From: Campylobacter ureolyticus ACS-301-V-Sch3b
GTDB taxonomy: Bacteria > Campylobacterota > Campylobacteria > Campylobacterales > Campylobacteraceae
Reading direction: 5' to 3'
DNA length: 64,000 nt
Assembly: GCF_000413435.1 (NCBI RefSeq)
Contig: NZ_KE340327.1
Coordinates: forward strand, 195,667 to 259,666
The translations under genes and the position numbers were made by a program. Each line of letters begins with the position of its first letter. Position 1 is the first letter of the stretch. Shown here in pieces: positions 36,663-45,154 of this stretch. The notes beneath the pieces were generated by a model. That model made no database searches. It saw only the letters and a program-made list of their open reading frames with translations, and was not told the DNA's origin.

Positions 36663-38099
36663 TCATATAAAACTTGGCGCGTCATTTGAAAACAGTATTA
36701 AATCCCCAGCTTTTGTTTTTTCGCTTAATGTTTTTATAAGATCGTTTTTGTCTTTTAAAATAAACAGTTTATTTTTATCACAAATTTCACTAAAAATCTT
36801 TGCATTTAATTCACCAGTTACGATAATTAAATCAAAAATTTCATTTATGATTTTCGCTAAGTTTTCATTCATCTGTTTTGTGGCTTCTACTATTCCTGGA
36901 GTTACGATAACTTTATTCCCATCATATTCTCTAACAAGCTCATAGCTTGCACTCATACCTTCAAAATTTCCATTAAAGCCATCATCTATTATAAACTTAG
37001 GTGTTTTTGATACGATTTGAAGGCGGTGCTCTACACTTTTTAAATTTGAAATTTTTAATTTTATTTCATCTATTTTTAAACCTAAAAATTTCGCCACACA
37101 TATACAAACTGCTAAATTTGAAGCATTAAAAATACCTAAAATTGGTGCATGAAATTTATAACTTTCATCAAATTTCATCTCAAAACTAACGCCATCTAAA
37201 TTTGCTTTGATATTTTGTAAATACTCATCATAAATAACTATTTTATCATCATCTTTTTTTAAGGTTGAGCTATGTAAAAAAGCCTTTTTAAGTCTTTCTG
37301 AGTTTAAGGCTTCAAGTTTTGTTTTTCTTATATTATCAATACTTTTAAAATATTCAATATGTTGACTTCCTATCTCACCAACAATAACAATTTGTGGTTT
37401 TAAAAATTTTGTTATCGCATCAATATCGCCATTTTTCCTAGCGCCAGCCTCTGCTATGTAAATTTGCACATCGGTATTTAAATTTTCATTTATGTCTTTT
37501 ACTAAGCCCATTAATGTATTTACACTTCTTGGGGTCTTATAACAATTAAATTTTTCATTTAAAATTTGATATAAAAAATTTTTAATACTTGTTTTTCCAT
37601 AGCTTGCTGTAATTTGTATGATTGTTAAATTTGGCATACTTTCTAATTTTTTTTGTGCTTTTTGCATATAAATTTTCGCATTTAGCTTTTCAAAGCAAAA
37701 ACTTATAAAAAAAGATATAAAAAGAGGTGCAAAGACTGGAAGAACAAATGCTTTTTTAAACAAAATAATATCTAAAAACAGAGTTGTTAAAATTAAAATT
37801 AAAAAAAATCTTTTAACTCTTGAGGTAAAAACTAATTTTTTATCAAGTTTTTTATGCCAAATAATAAGACTTGGTAATAAAATAATATAAAAATATATGA
37901 AAAACAAATTTTCATTTATAAGTCTTAATCCAAAATAACAAACTATTGGAATAAATAAAAAAATCAGATGCCAAAGAGGTTTAGTAAAGTGAAAAAATAC
38001 TCTTTCAAATTTATAAGAAAACCACTGAAGAGTTGTTATAAGGTAAAAACCTAGAGATAAAATTAATAAAAAATGTGTAAGAAATTTTAAAAAAATCAT
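36663..38099 (-). CDS. murF: UDP-MurNAc-tripeptide D-alanyl-D-alanine ligase with membrane N-terminus
   Basis: Adds D-Ala-D-Ala to the peptidoglycan precursor; 478 residues. The first 130 residues are strongly hydrophobic with about four membrane helices, then the Mur ligase begins. The ATP loop reads QITASYGKTSIKN rather than the usual GTNGKT. Later blocks are VAEAGARKNGDIDAI, VIVGEIGSQHIEYF, the HRLQ motif near EHRLQIVSKTPKFIIDD and DGFNGNFEGMSASYE. Its position at the end of the run with ddl (which makes D-Ala-D-Ala) supports the call. Compared with soluble MurF, the membrane segment would place the enzyme at the inner face. It overlaps the hydrolase gene by 4 bases. Confidence 0.88.
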   Translation of the reverse strand: MIFLKFLTHFLLILSLGFYLITTLQWFSYKFERVFFHFTKPLWHLIFLFIPIVCYFGLRLINENLFFIYFYIILLPSLIIWHKKLDKKLVFTSRVKRFFLILILTTLFLDIILFKKAFVLPVFAPLFISFFISFCFEKLNAKIYMQKAQKKLESMPNLTIIQITASYGKTSIKNFLYQILNEKFNCYKTPRSVNTLMGLVKDINENLNTDVQIYIAEAGARKNGDIDAITKFLKPQIVIVGEIGSQHIEYFKSIDNIRKTKLEALNSERLKKAFLHSSTLKKDDDKIVIYDEYLQNIKANLDGVSFEMKFDESYKFHAPILGIFNASNLAVCICVAKFLGLKIDEIKLKISNLKSVEHRLQIVSKTPKFIIDDGFNGNFEGMSASYELVREYDGNKVIVTPGIVEATKQMNENLAKIINEIFDLIIVTGELNAKIFSEICDKNKLFILKDKNDLIKTLSEKTKAGDLILFSNDAPSFI

Positions 38100-39844
38100 T
38101 TTTTATCCTCTTCTTTTTCAATTTCTTTTAAGGCTTTTTGAACTTTATATTTATAAATATCGCTAAATCTAATCGCTCTTTTTTTTCTTTTTTTTGAATC
38201 ATCTTGAGCTAAATCAATATTTTTTGTGTCATTTTCTACACTTTTTTCAGATTTGTTTTCTAAAATTTGTGTATCCTTATCTGCTTTATCTATGAGTTTT
38301 TCGCTTTTAGAATCATTATTTAAAACTTCTTTGCAATCTTCATCTTTTGGTATTTTTCTATCTAAATTAGGCTTATTATCTATTTTTTTTCTTTTTACAA
38401 CATCACTTACTAAAACTAAATCTTGCACAACTTCATCATCAGATAAATCTTTTTCATCTTTTTTTGCATTATTTTCATTAATAACTATTTCATCTATTTT
38501 TTTATCATTATCGTTGTTGTTAGCTTTTTTTGCTTTGTTATCTTCTTTAAATTCATCTTCTTTATTAAATTCTTTATTTTTTTCTAAACTTGTTGAGGCC
38601 TCTTTTTTTGCTATATCTTCATTTAATTTGCTATCTTTTTTTTGCCCTTGAGCAACATCTTCATTTTTTTTATCATCTTGATATTCTCGCTCATAAACTT
38701 CTAAAACCTCATAATCATCATCTAATTTATCATAGATAAATTTATTTCCAATGATTGGCCCTTGCATGGTTTGGCTATTTTTATCTTCTGTTTTAGTTTC
38801 ATTTTTTGTATTTATTTCATCAAGGTTTTTTGTTTTACTAAAATCATTTGTTATGATTAAATCTTTCTCATCTTTTTTTTGATTTAGCTCATCTGATTTT
38901 TTATTTTCGTTGTCGTTTTTTACTATATCTACATCTTTTTCTTGATTATTGGTTATTTTTTTATTTTTTGAATTTTTACTGTTTTTTTTAGGATCATTCG
39001 TTTCGTATTCTCGCTCATGAACTTCTAAAACCTCATAATCATCATCAAATTCATCATAAATAAATTTTTTATCTTCACTTGATTTATCTATTTTTAATTC
39101 ACTATTTTCATTTTTTTCATTAATATTTTTAAAACTATTTTCTATAGTATCTGAAATAAATTTAGAATGTATTAAAAAGAAAAAGTGATCTCCTGCGAGT
39201 GGAAAAAACTCACTATTTTTAATTAGCCTATTTATTGTTTTGCCACTTTCAAGACTTACAGCTTTATCACCCTCACCCCAAAAAATAAGCGTTTTAGCTC
39301 TAGTTTTTGAAAAAATCTCTCTAAAGTCTTCATCAACTACATTTTTTAAAGTATCATACATAACTCTACTCATTCCTGCGACATCTTTTGTAGCAAAGAG
39401 TTTATAAAGTCCTGCGAAACCAAATATTTTTAAAAATTTATAAAGTTTTATTTTAAATTTTACTATAAAAGGCTTTTCTTCAACGATTCCAGCAGTACTT
39501 AAAAGAACTAAATTTTCTGGTCTTAAAAGAGTTGCTATCTTACCGCCAAAACTATGACCCATAATAATATCTGGCTTTAGTTTTAATGAGCTTAAAAAAA
39601 CTTGAACAATTTTTGCATATTTTATAGAATCAAGCTCATAAAAAATATCGCTTCTCCCAAAACCGGGTAAATCTATATAAATTTGCTTAAATTCATTAAG
39701 GTAAGAGCCAAAAGCTTTCATCATTATCTCTTTATTTGCACCCCAACCATGAATTATTAAAATAGATTTTTCTTTGTCTGGATTTTTAATTTCATAGCTG
39801 ATTTTATAAGTTTTAGCCAAGTATGAAATTTCTCTAATCGCCAT
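38096..39844 (-). CDS. Alpha/beta hydrolase with a long acidic, lysine-rich C-terminal extension
   Basis: The first 240 residues are an alpha/beta hydrolase: oxyanion region IHGWGANKE, nucleophile elbow GHSFGG (Ser98), late acid GEGDKAV and histidine in LAGDHFF. From about residue 245 to 560 follows a low-complexity extension of D, E, K, N and S, which ends in RAIRFSDIYKYKVQKALKEI. It contains a 21-residue block twice (starting KFIYD, 260-280 and 368-388) with 18 identities. From memory the C. jejuni counterpart lacks such an extension. The tail is predicted to be disordered and might bind a partner. The gene overlaps murF by 4 bases and the Phd-like gene by 11. Confidence 0.85.
   Translation of the reverse strand: MAIREISYLAKTYKISYEIKNPDKEKSILIIHGWGANKEIMMKAFGSYLNEFKQIYIDLPGFGRSDIFYELDSIKYAKIVQVFLSSLKLKPDIIMGHSFGGKIATLLRPENLVLLSTAGIVEEKPFIVKFKIKLYKFLKIFGFAGLYKLFATKDVAGMSRVMYDTLKNVVDEDFREIFSKTRAKTLIFWGEGDKAVSLESGKTINRLIKNSEFFPLAGDHFFFLIHSKFISDTIENSFKNINEKNENSELKIDKSSEDKKFIYDEFDDDYEVLEVHEREYETNDPKKNSKNSKNKKITNNQEKDVDIVKNDNENKKSDELNQKKDEKDLIITNDFSKTKNLDEINTKNETKTEDKNSQTMQGPIIGNKFIYDKLDDDYEVLEVYEREYQDDKKNEDVAQGQKKDSKLNEDIAKKEASTSLEKNKEFNKEDEFKEDNKAKKANNNDNDKKIDEIVINENNAKKDEKDLSDDEVVQDLVLVSDVVKRKKIDNKPNLDRKIPKDEDCKEVLNNDSKSEKLIDKADKDTQILENKSEKSVENDTKNIDLAQDDSKKRKKRAIRFSDIYKYKVQKALKEIEKEEDKK
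38682..38743 (-). repeat. Direct repeat in the hydrolase extension, copy 1
   Basis: A 62-base segment matches 39006-39067 at 58 of 62 positions by my count, exactly 324 bases (108 codons) apart, so the frame is kept. It encodes the duplicated KFIYD...DDDYEVLEV block. The high DNA identity points to a recent duplication. Confidence 0.85.
39006..39067 (-). repeat. Direct repeat in the hydrolase extension, copy 2
   Basis: Partner of the segment at 38682-38743. This copy is nearer to the gene's start (residues 260-280) and encodes EFDDDYEVLEVHEREY. Recombination between the two copies would remove 108 codons in frame. Confidence 0.85.
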
Positions 39845-40061
39845 CTTTGTGCCTTTTTTGTGAATATACTATATCCAAAAGCTCAACAGCACGCTCTAGT
39901 CTTTCATACTCTTTTAGGCTAAGCATAACAGCTTCAAATTTATTATTTTTAACAATAACAGCTTTTTTAAGCTCACCATCACTGACTTTTGATAAAACCG
40001 CACTGAAATTCCTTACAACTTCAGTTGCGGTATAAATTTCATCTTGTTTAAAACTAGGCAT
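39834..40061 (-). CDS. Phd/YefM-family antitoxin-like protein
   Basis: A 75-residue protein with the Phd fold: YTATEVVRNFSAVLSKV then a lysine-rich strand KKAVIVKNNKFEAVMLSLKEYERLE and a C-terminal helix. Phd/YefM proteins bind DNA and neutralise a toxin (Doc or YoeB), but no toxin gene follows: the next frame is the hydrolase, which overlaps by 11 bases. I recall a similar small gene at this place in C. jejuni, so it appears conserved as a stand-alone regulator. AAAGG lies before the ATG. Confidence 0.78.
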   Translation of the reverse strand: MPSFKQDEIYTATEVVRNFSAVLSKVSDGELKKAVIVKNNKFEAVMLSLKEYERLERAVELLDIVYSQKRHKDGD

Positions 40062-40115
40062 TTACAACCTTTACATAAAATTATATGTAAAATTTATCAT
40101 ATTTTTAGTTAAATT

Positions 40116-41141
40116 TTACTTATAAACAGAAATTGATTTTACATAATTATAATCTATCTCTATTTTTTTATAACTTGGCAAATTTCTAGCTAAATCATAA
40201 AGTCTATCTTCAAAGTTATCAAACAGATAATGAGCTAAACTTCCTGGATTTGTATTTATCTCATTTAGATAAATTTCATCATCAATTATAAAAAAATCAC
40301 ATCTTATAAGGCTTCCATCAAATCCGTATGAATAAATTTTAGAAAAAGCTTTTCTTAATTTTTCTTTTAATTTTTCATCTAAATTAGCTTCTTTTATGGT
40401 CTTACTATCACTAAATCTCAAGTATTTTTGATCAAAATCTAAAAATTCATCTTTATTTGGCTCTTCTATCATAGAAAATTCCATCTTTGAGTCTGCTTTA
40501 TAACCAGCTAAATTACACTCTCTAACACCTTCAAAAAAAGGTTCAACTAAAAGCGTATCATCAAACTCAAAGCTCTTATCAAGTGCATATGTAATCTCAC
40601 TCTCATCTTTAACGATGCTTATACCAATACTGCTTCCAAGAGTTGCTGGCTTTAAAATAAAAGGTGGTTTTATAGTTATTTCTTCATTTCTTTTTAAAAT
40701 TTGATAATTAAGAGTTTTTACTCCTGTTATATTTGCTAAAAATTTAGTTAAAACTTTATCATAACTTAAAATTGCTGGTTTTAGTCTTGTACCTATAAAT
40801 TTAACATCAAAAAACTCAAATAAAGATGCTAGTTTTCCATCTTCTCCATCACATCCATGGATTAAATTTACATAAACTTGAACATCTATTTTTTTGCTAC
40901 TAAAAGCACCTTCGCTAAAAAAACCACCATTTTTAAGTATAAGTTTTTTTGATTTTTTATACTCAAAGCTGCTAAAATATGTAGCTTTCATATTTTTTGG
41001 ATCTATTAAGTAAAAATCTCTATCTTTATCACAAAAAATAAATTTAACCTCTTTTTTCAACACATCTTTTAAAGTTATAGCTGATACTATGCTTATTTCA
41101 TGCTCATAACTTTGTCCACCAAATACAAGTCCTAAATTCAC
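40116..41141 (-). CDS. ddl: D-alanine--D-alanine ligase
   Basis: ATP-grasp enzyme that joins two D-alanines for peptidoglycan; 341 residues. MNLGLVFGGQSYEHEISIVSA opens the chain with the family's first motif, then NLIHGCDGEDGKLAS, KPATLGSSIGISIV and the C-terminal metal site LNEINTNPGSLAHYLF. In this last motif the usual PGFT is PGSL. It follows ruvA by 15 bases and the dipeptide product is used by MurF two genes on. Confidence 0.95.
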   Translation of the reverse strand: MNLGLVFGGQSYEHEISIVSAITLKDVLKKEVKFIFCDKDRDFYLIDPKNMKATYFSSFEYKKSKKLILKNGGFFSEGAFSSKKIDVQVYVNLIHGCDGEDGKLASLFEFFDVKFIGTRLKPAILSYDKVLTKFLANITGVKTLNYQILKRNEEITIKPPFILKPATLGSSIGISIVKDESEITYALDKSFEFDDTLLVEPFFEGVRECNLAGYKADSKMEFSMIEEPNKDEFLDFDQKYLRFSDSKTIKEANLDEKLKEKLRKAFSKIYSYGFDGSLIRCDFFIIDDEIYLNEINTNPGSLAHYLFDNFEDRLYDLARNLPSYKKIEIDYNYVKSISVYK

Positions 41142-41156
41142 TATTTTTCTCCTTAT

Positions 41157-41711
41157 TTATGCTAATTTTTTTAATGCTTCTTTTATAAGATCTGCTGTAT
41201 TTTGAGCTTTGCAAGTTGGTAAAATTTTAAGAATTTTATCTCTTTTAAAGCCTAAACTTTCAAGTGCCATTATGCTTTCGCTTTTATAACTTTCTAAGTT
41301 TTGGCTACTTATTAATTTTGCATCACTTAATTCTGCTATTATCTTTCTAGCAGTTTTAAGACCAATCCCAGGAACTGTCGTAAGAACCTTTGTATCGCCA
41401 TTTATAACAGCACTTGCAAAATCACAATATTTTAAAGTAGAACAAACTGCCATCGCAGTGCTTGCACCAACACCACTTACTTTTAAAAGAACTTCAAACA
41501 TCATTTTTTCATCACTGTCTTTAAAGCCATATAATAAATTTGCATCTTCTCTAACGATTTGTTTTATTAATAAAGCTGTTTCTTCGCCCTTTATAAGGGT
41601 TGCTGAGCAATTTAATGAAATGATAATTCCATAGCTTATTCCGTTATTTAGCTTTATTACGGCCATGCCAGGCTCTAATTTAGTTAAAATACCTTCAATC
41701 TCAACTATCAT
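41157..41711 (-). CDS. ruvA: Holliday junction DNA helicase subunit RuvA
   Basis: Binds four-way DNA junctions and loads the RuvB motor; 184 residues. N-terminal OB fold (MIVEIEGILTKLEPGMAVIK), two helix-hairpin-helix motifs (LKVSGVGASTAM and TTVPGIGLKTARKIIAEL) and a small C-terminal RuvB-binding domain (SIMALESLGFKRDKI). RuvB and RuvC are not in this window. It lies between the Mla genes and ddl in the same minus-strand run. Confidence 0.95.
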   Translation of the reverse strand: MIVEIEGILTKLEPGMAVIKLNNGISYGIIISLNCSATLIKGEETALLIKQIVREDANLLYGFKDSDEKMMFEVLLKVSGVGASTAMAVCSTLKYCDFASAVINGDTKVLTTVPGIGLKTARKIIAELSDAKLISSQNLESYKSESIMALESLGFKRDKILKILPTCKAQNTADLIKEALKKLA

Positions 41712-41729
41712 TTTCTTCCTTTTAAATTT

Positions 41730-42284
41730 CTATTTTATCTCTTTAATAAGCTTATTTAAAGCCTCATTTACTGAAATATCCATATATTTTAAAATCGTAT
41801 CAGTTGAAGGATCTGGCACAAAAGTGTGGTTTTTAATAACACCTGATTTTAAAATTTCTGAGTTTTTAACAAGCTCATATCCCAAAATAACTTCAGCTTG
41901 ATCAAAATTTACTTGCAAAGACAAAAGTGAAGTATTTAAAATTAACGCATCTTTTGTAGGTCTAAAAATTTGCTCAAATTCACACTCTGATGAAACTGCA
42001 CTAACAATTCCTTTATAAACCATCTCACTTGGTGTTGTGATATATTTCGCATCATCAACATAGATTATATTATTTTTACCATCTACAATTAAAATATTTC
42101 TACTATCGGCTAAATTTAAAGCTTGTATATTTGCAACATAAATTCTTTTTGGATTTTGTAATTTATTATTGCAAACCTCGCCTTTATAGGTCATCTCGTA
42201 GTATCTTATGGGATGTGCTTTTTTACCTAAACAGCCACTTAATAAAACAGCCACGCAAGCTGTTAATAATATCTTTTTATACAT
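41730..42284 (-). CDS. ABC-type transport auxiliary lipoprotein (PqiC/LetC-like)
   Basis: An outer-membrane-directed lipoprotein of 184 residues: signal MYKKILLTACVAVLLSGC with the lipobox LLSGC and the acylated Cys18, then RYYEMTYKGEVC near the mature N-terminus. The remainder has the mixed sheet of the ABC_trans_aux group (for example FEQIFRPTKDALILNTSLLS). These lipoproteins work with MCE transporters such as PqiB or MlaD. It follows the MCE gene by 15 bases, which supports the role of carrying phospholipid to or from the outer membrane. Confidence 0.8.
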   Translation of the reverse strand: MYKKILLTACVAVLLSGCLGKKAHPIRYYEMTYKGEVCNNKLQNPKRIYVANIQALNLADSRNILIVDGKNNIIYVDDAKYITTPSEMVYKGIVSAVSSECEFEQIFRPTKDALILNTSLLSLQVNFDQAEVILGYELVKNSEILKSGVIKNHTFVPDPSTDTILKYMDISVNEALNKLIKEIK

Positions 42285-42299
42285 TTTCTTCCTTTCATT

Positions 42300-43241
42300 T
42301 TAATCTAGAGTTTGAGATCTTTTTTGCTTTTGTGTATCTCTAAAAAAGAAATCATACGGATCGTCTTCTAACCTAAACAAAGCATTTTGAAACTCTCGAA
42401 GCGTTTTTTTAAACTCTATTAAAGTCAAAGATGTTTCATGTAAAGTAGGAGATAATATTTCTTTTATATCATAATTTCCATTTTTCAAATCAGAGTTTAT
42501 CAAATTTAAGGTTTTATTTAAATTAAGAGCTGTTTTATTTGCATTTTTTGCAAAATTATCTGCATTTTTAACTAATTCATTAAAATTTTTTAAACTTTCA
42601 TCGATGTCCGATTTATCGATCTTTGCTAAAATTTCATCAAGATTTTTTAAAATGGAATTTAACTTAGCAAAATTTTCAGCGTTGCTTAAATTTGAGGCTG
42701 TTAAATTTATAGAGCTTAATGTTTGTTTTAAATTTTGTAAATTTTCATCATCTAAAACTGAGTTTATTTTTTTAATTGCTTCACTAACTCCTGTTGTTAT
42801 GGCTTTTGCCTCGGAGTTAAACTTACTTAAAAAACTTTTATCTAAGTATAAAATTGGCCTTTCATTTTTAGAAAAATTCTCACCATCTCCTTTTGATAAA
42901 TTTAATGTAGTAAGTCCACTAAGGCCTTGAATTTCAGTGGTTGCAATACTGTTTTTCTTGATAGGAAAATCTTTTTGAACATCGATAGTTATCTCAATTA
43001 CTCCATAATCGCTATCTTTTGCAAAATTTATATCTTTTACATATCCAGCTGGAACTCCTATATATTTTACTACTGAGCCTTCTTTTAGTCCGTTTGGAAG
43101 CTCTTTTGTGTGTATATAATAAGTTTTATAATGAACATTTGAATCAGATCTTGTAGTCATCCACCAAACAAAACAAATAGTTAAAATTCCTACCAATATA
43201 GTAAAAATTCCAACAATTGTAAAAGAGTTTTTATTTTCCAT
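42300..43241 (-). CDS. mlaD: MCE-domain protein MlaD-like
   Basis: A 313-residue periplasmic protein anchored by one N-terminal helix (FTIVGIFTILVGILTICFVWW). The MCE domain (about 38-115) shows NGLKEGSVVKYIGVPAGYV and IATTEIQGLSGLTTLNL. The C-terminal half is a long coiled coil rich in N, L and K. MCE proteins form rings that carry lipids across the periplasm. Together with the neighbouring ATPase and permease it makes an MlaFED-type transporter. The coiled-coil tail suggests a tunnel-like extension rather than the short E. coli MlaD. Confidence 0.9.
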   Translation of the reverse strand: MENKNSFTIVGIFTILVGILTICFVWWMTTRSDSNVHYKTYYIHTKELPNGLKEGSVVKYIGVPAGYVKDINFAKDSDYGVIEITIDVQKDFPIKKNSIATTEIQGLSGLTTLNLSKGDGENFSKNERPILYLDKSFLSKFNSEAKAITTGVSEAIKKINSVLDDENLQNLKQTLSSINLTASNLSNAENFAKLNSILKNLDEILAKIDKSDIDESLKNFNELVKNADNFAKNANKTALNLNKTLNLINSDLKNGNYDIKEILSPTLHETSLTLIEFKKTLREFQNALFRLEDDPYDFFFRDTQKQKRSQTLD

Positions 43242-43981
43242 TAATTTTCCTTATTTTTGCTATCAAAAAGCTCTTTTAAAGGGTTATTTTCAAAATTTTT
43301 AACTTCTTCTATGTTTCCCTCAAAAGCCACTTTTTTATTATCAATTATTAAAAATCTATCAAGTATATTAAAAATAGAGTCACTATCATGAGTTACCATG
43401 CCAACTGTTATTCCTAAACTATCTCTTAAACTAACTATTAACTCATCCATTCTTCTAGCACTTACTGGATCAAGTCCTGAGTTTGGCTCATCTAAAAAAA
43501 GCACTCTTGGACTTAAAACTAAAGCTCTTGCAAGAGCAACTCTTTTTTTCATACCACCACTTAACTCACTTGGAAAAAGCTTTGCCGCATCTTCTTTTAA
43601 GCCTGATTTTTTAAGCCAAAACATAGAAATATCTCTAATATCGTTTTTGTTTAAAGAGCTATATTCTCTAAGTAAAACTCCAATATTATCAAGTACATTC
43701 ATAGATGAATAAAGTGCACCAAACTGAAACATAACGCCTGTTTTAAGCTTTATCTCTTCCCTTTGATTTATATTAAGTGACCACAAGTCTTTATCAAACA
43801 TATAAACTTTTCCATCACTTGGCTCTTTCAAATAAATCAAAGTTTTCATTAAGGTTGTTTTACCACTACCGCTTCCACCTAAAAAGCCATAAATTTCACC
43901 CTCTTTTATATGAAAACTAGCATCTTTATGGATCACCTTATCACCATATTTTATAGTTAAATTTTTAGCTTCTATAAACAT
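43241..43981 (-). CDS. mlaF: MlaF-like ABC ATPase (IamA homologue)
   Basis: The ATPase subunit, 246 residues. Walker A GGSGSGKTTLMK, signature LSGGMKKRVALARA, Walker B VLFLDEPNSGLDP, H-loop VTHDSD. It matches the ATPases of MCE-type transporters. In C. jejuni the homologue was named iamA (invasion-associated marker). Its start codon overlaps the last base of the mlaE stop and its stop overlaps the mlaD start in the same manner, so the subunits are translated in step. Confidence 0.93.
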   Translation of the reverse strand: MFIEAKNLTIKYGDKVIHKDASFHIKEGEIYGFLGGSGSGKTTLMKTLIYLKEPSDGKVYMFDKDLWSLNINQREEIKLKTGVMFQFGALYSSMNVLDNIGVLLREYSSLNKNDIRDISMFWLKKSGLKEDAAKLFPSELSGGMKKRVALARALVLSPRVLFLDEPNSGLDPVSARRMDELIVSLRDSLGITVGMVTHDSDSIFNILDRFLIIDNKKVAFEGNIEEVKNFENNPLKELFDSKNKEN

Positions 43982-45075
43982 TATAAATCAACTTTAAGAA
44001 AAAATATAGCAAACAAACAATCAATTAAAATAACCCAAAATATCGCATTTACAACACTTTTTGTAGTAAGTTCTCCAATGCTTGATGTACTTCCAGTTAC
44101 TTCAAAACCTCTTAAGCACCCTATTAAAGCTATTGCCATTCCAAAAAATGGCGCTTTTACAAGTCCAATGTAAAAATGCCTTATTTCAACTAAATTTTTA
44201 AGCCTATCAAAATAGGTTGAAAAATTAATTTCTAAATAATAATATGAAACTAGCATTTGACCCAAAATACTTGCCATATCTGCTAAAAAAACAATAAATG
44301 GCATAATAATAATCATAGCTAAAATACGCGGAATAACTAAATTTATAAATGGATCAAAACCCATTGTTTTCATCGCATCAATTTCTTCTGTTATTTTCAT
44401 AACACCAATTTGAGCAGTAAAAGAAGATGCACTTCTTCCAGCAACTACGATAGCTGCGATTAATGGGCTTAATTCTCTAAAAGTAAGCATCCCCATAATT
44501 TCAACTATAAAAAGTGTTACTCCAAAACTTGAGAGCATTTCTGAGCCTATATAAATAAGCACAATTCCTATTAAAAATGAGGTTAAACAGACTATAAAAA
44601 CTGCATTAATTCCCGCATCGTTACAGACATTTGAAATAGCCTTAAACCTAAGTTTTTTTAAATTTAAAAGATTATAAAAAGATTTTATACTAAGCTCTCC
44701 AAAAAAGCTTAAAAAGCTTAAAAAGCTTAAATATGCACCATAAACTGAAATTCCAACTTCTTCAAAAAAATTTCTTTTTTTAAATTTATATGTTTTTTTA
44801 GGGATGTCATCTTTAATCAGTGAAAATATAGAATCAAATTTTTCATTTGAGTTTGCAAAATCAATTTTTAAATTATTTTTTAATGCAAATTTATAGATAA
44901 TTATAGCAATAGCATAGTCTATACTCTTTAAATTTGAAAAATCAAAAGTAACTTTATCTTTACAATTTTTAATATCTTTTTTTATAAGAGAGACAGTTTT
45001 TTTGCTAATTTTATAATCCCAAATTCCATTTAAAAAAATAACTGAATTCTCAACACTAAAAGAGTTTTCTTGCAA
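43981..45075 (-). CDS. mlaE: MlaE-like permease with N-terminal STAS-like domain (IamB homologue)
   Basis: The permease subunit of the lipid transporter, 364 residues. The N-terminal 110 residues resemble a STAS domain (VTFDFSNLKSIDYAIAIIIY), which in E. coli is the separate protein MlaB. The C-terminal MlaE domain has five membrane helices, with IVEIMGMLTFRELSPLIAAI, AGRSASSFTAQIGVMKITEEID and TTKSVVNAIFWVI. MlaB and MlaE are thus fused here. It is first in the minus-strand run that continues through ruvA, ddl and murF. Confidence 0.92.
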   Translation of the reverse strand: MQENSFSVENSVIFLNGIWDYKISKKTVSLIKKDIKNCKDKVTFDFSNLKSIDYAIAIIIYKFALKNNLKIDFANSNEKFDSIFSLIKDDIPKKTYKFKKRNFFEEVGISVYGAYLSFLSFLSFFGELSIKSFYNLLNLKKLRFKAISNVCNDAGINAVFIVCLTSFLIGIVLIYIGSEMLSSFGVTLFIVEIMGMLTFRELSPLIAAIVVAGRSASSFTAQIGVMKITEEIDAMKTMGFDPFINLVIPRILAMIIIMPFIVFLADMASILGQMLVSYYYLEINFSTYFDRLKNLVEIRHFYIGLVKAPFFGMAIALIGCLRGFEVTGSTSSIGELTTKSVVNAIFWVILIDCLFAIFFLKVDL

Positions 45076-45077
45076 AT

Positions 45078-45105
45078 TTAACCTTAAATAAAAAAATAAG
45101 GTTAA
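45078..45105. promoter_or_regulatory. Inverted repeat between mlaE and murJ
   Basis: TTAACCTTA and TAAGGTTAA are perfect 9-bp arms with a 10-base AT spacer, 3 bases before the mlaE ATG and about 50 before murJ. The murJ -10 box (TATAAT, 45112-45117) follows. A protein bound here could control both divergent envelope operons. Confidence 0.45.
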
Positions 45106-45154
45106 TTATACTATAATCTTTCTTTACTTTAAATTAATAAATAGGTAGTTAAAT

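Noticed and set aside
38226..38651. Serine/leucine/phenylalanine-rich frame on the plus strand inside the hydrolase tail
   Set aside because: It is the antisense of lysine/glutamate/asparagine codons; no ribosome site and no family.
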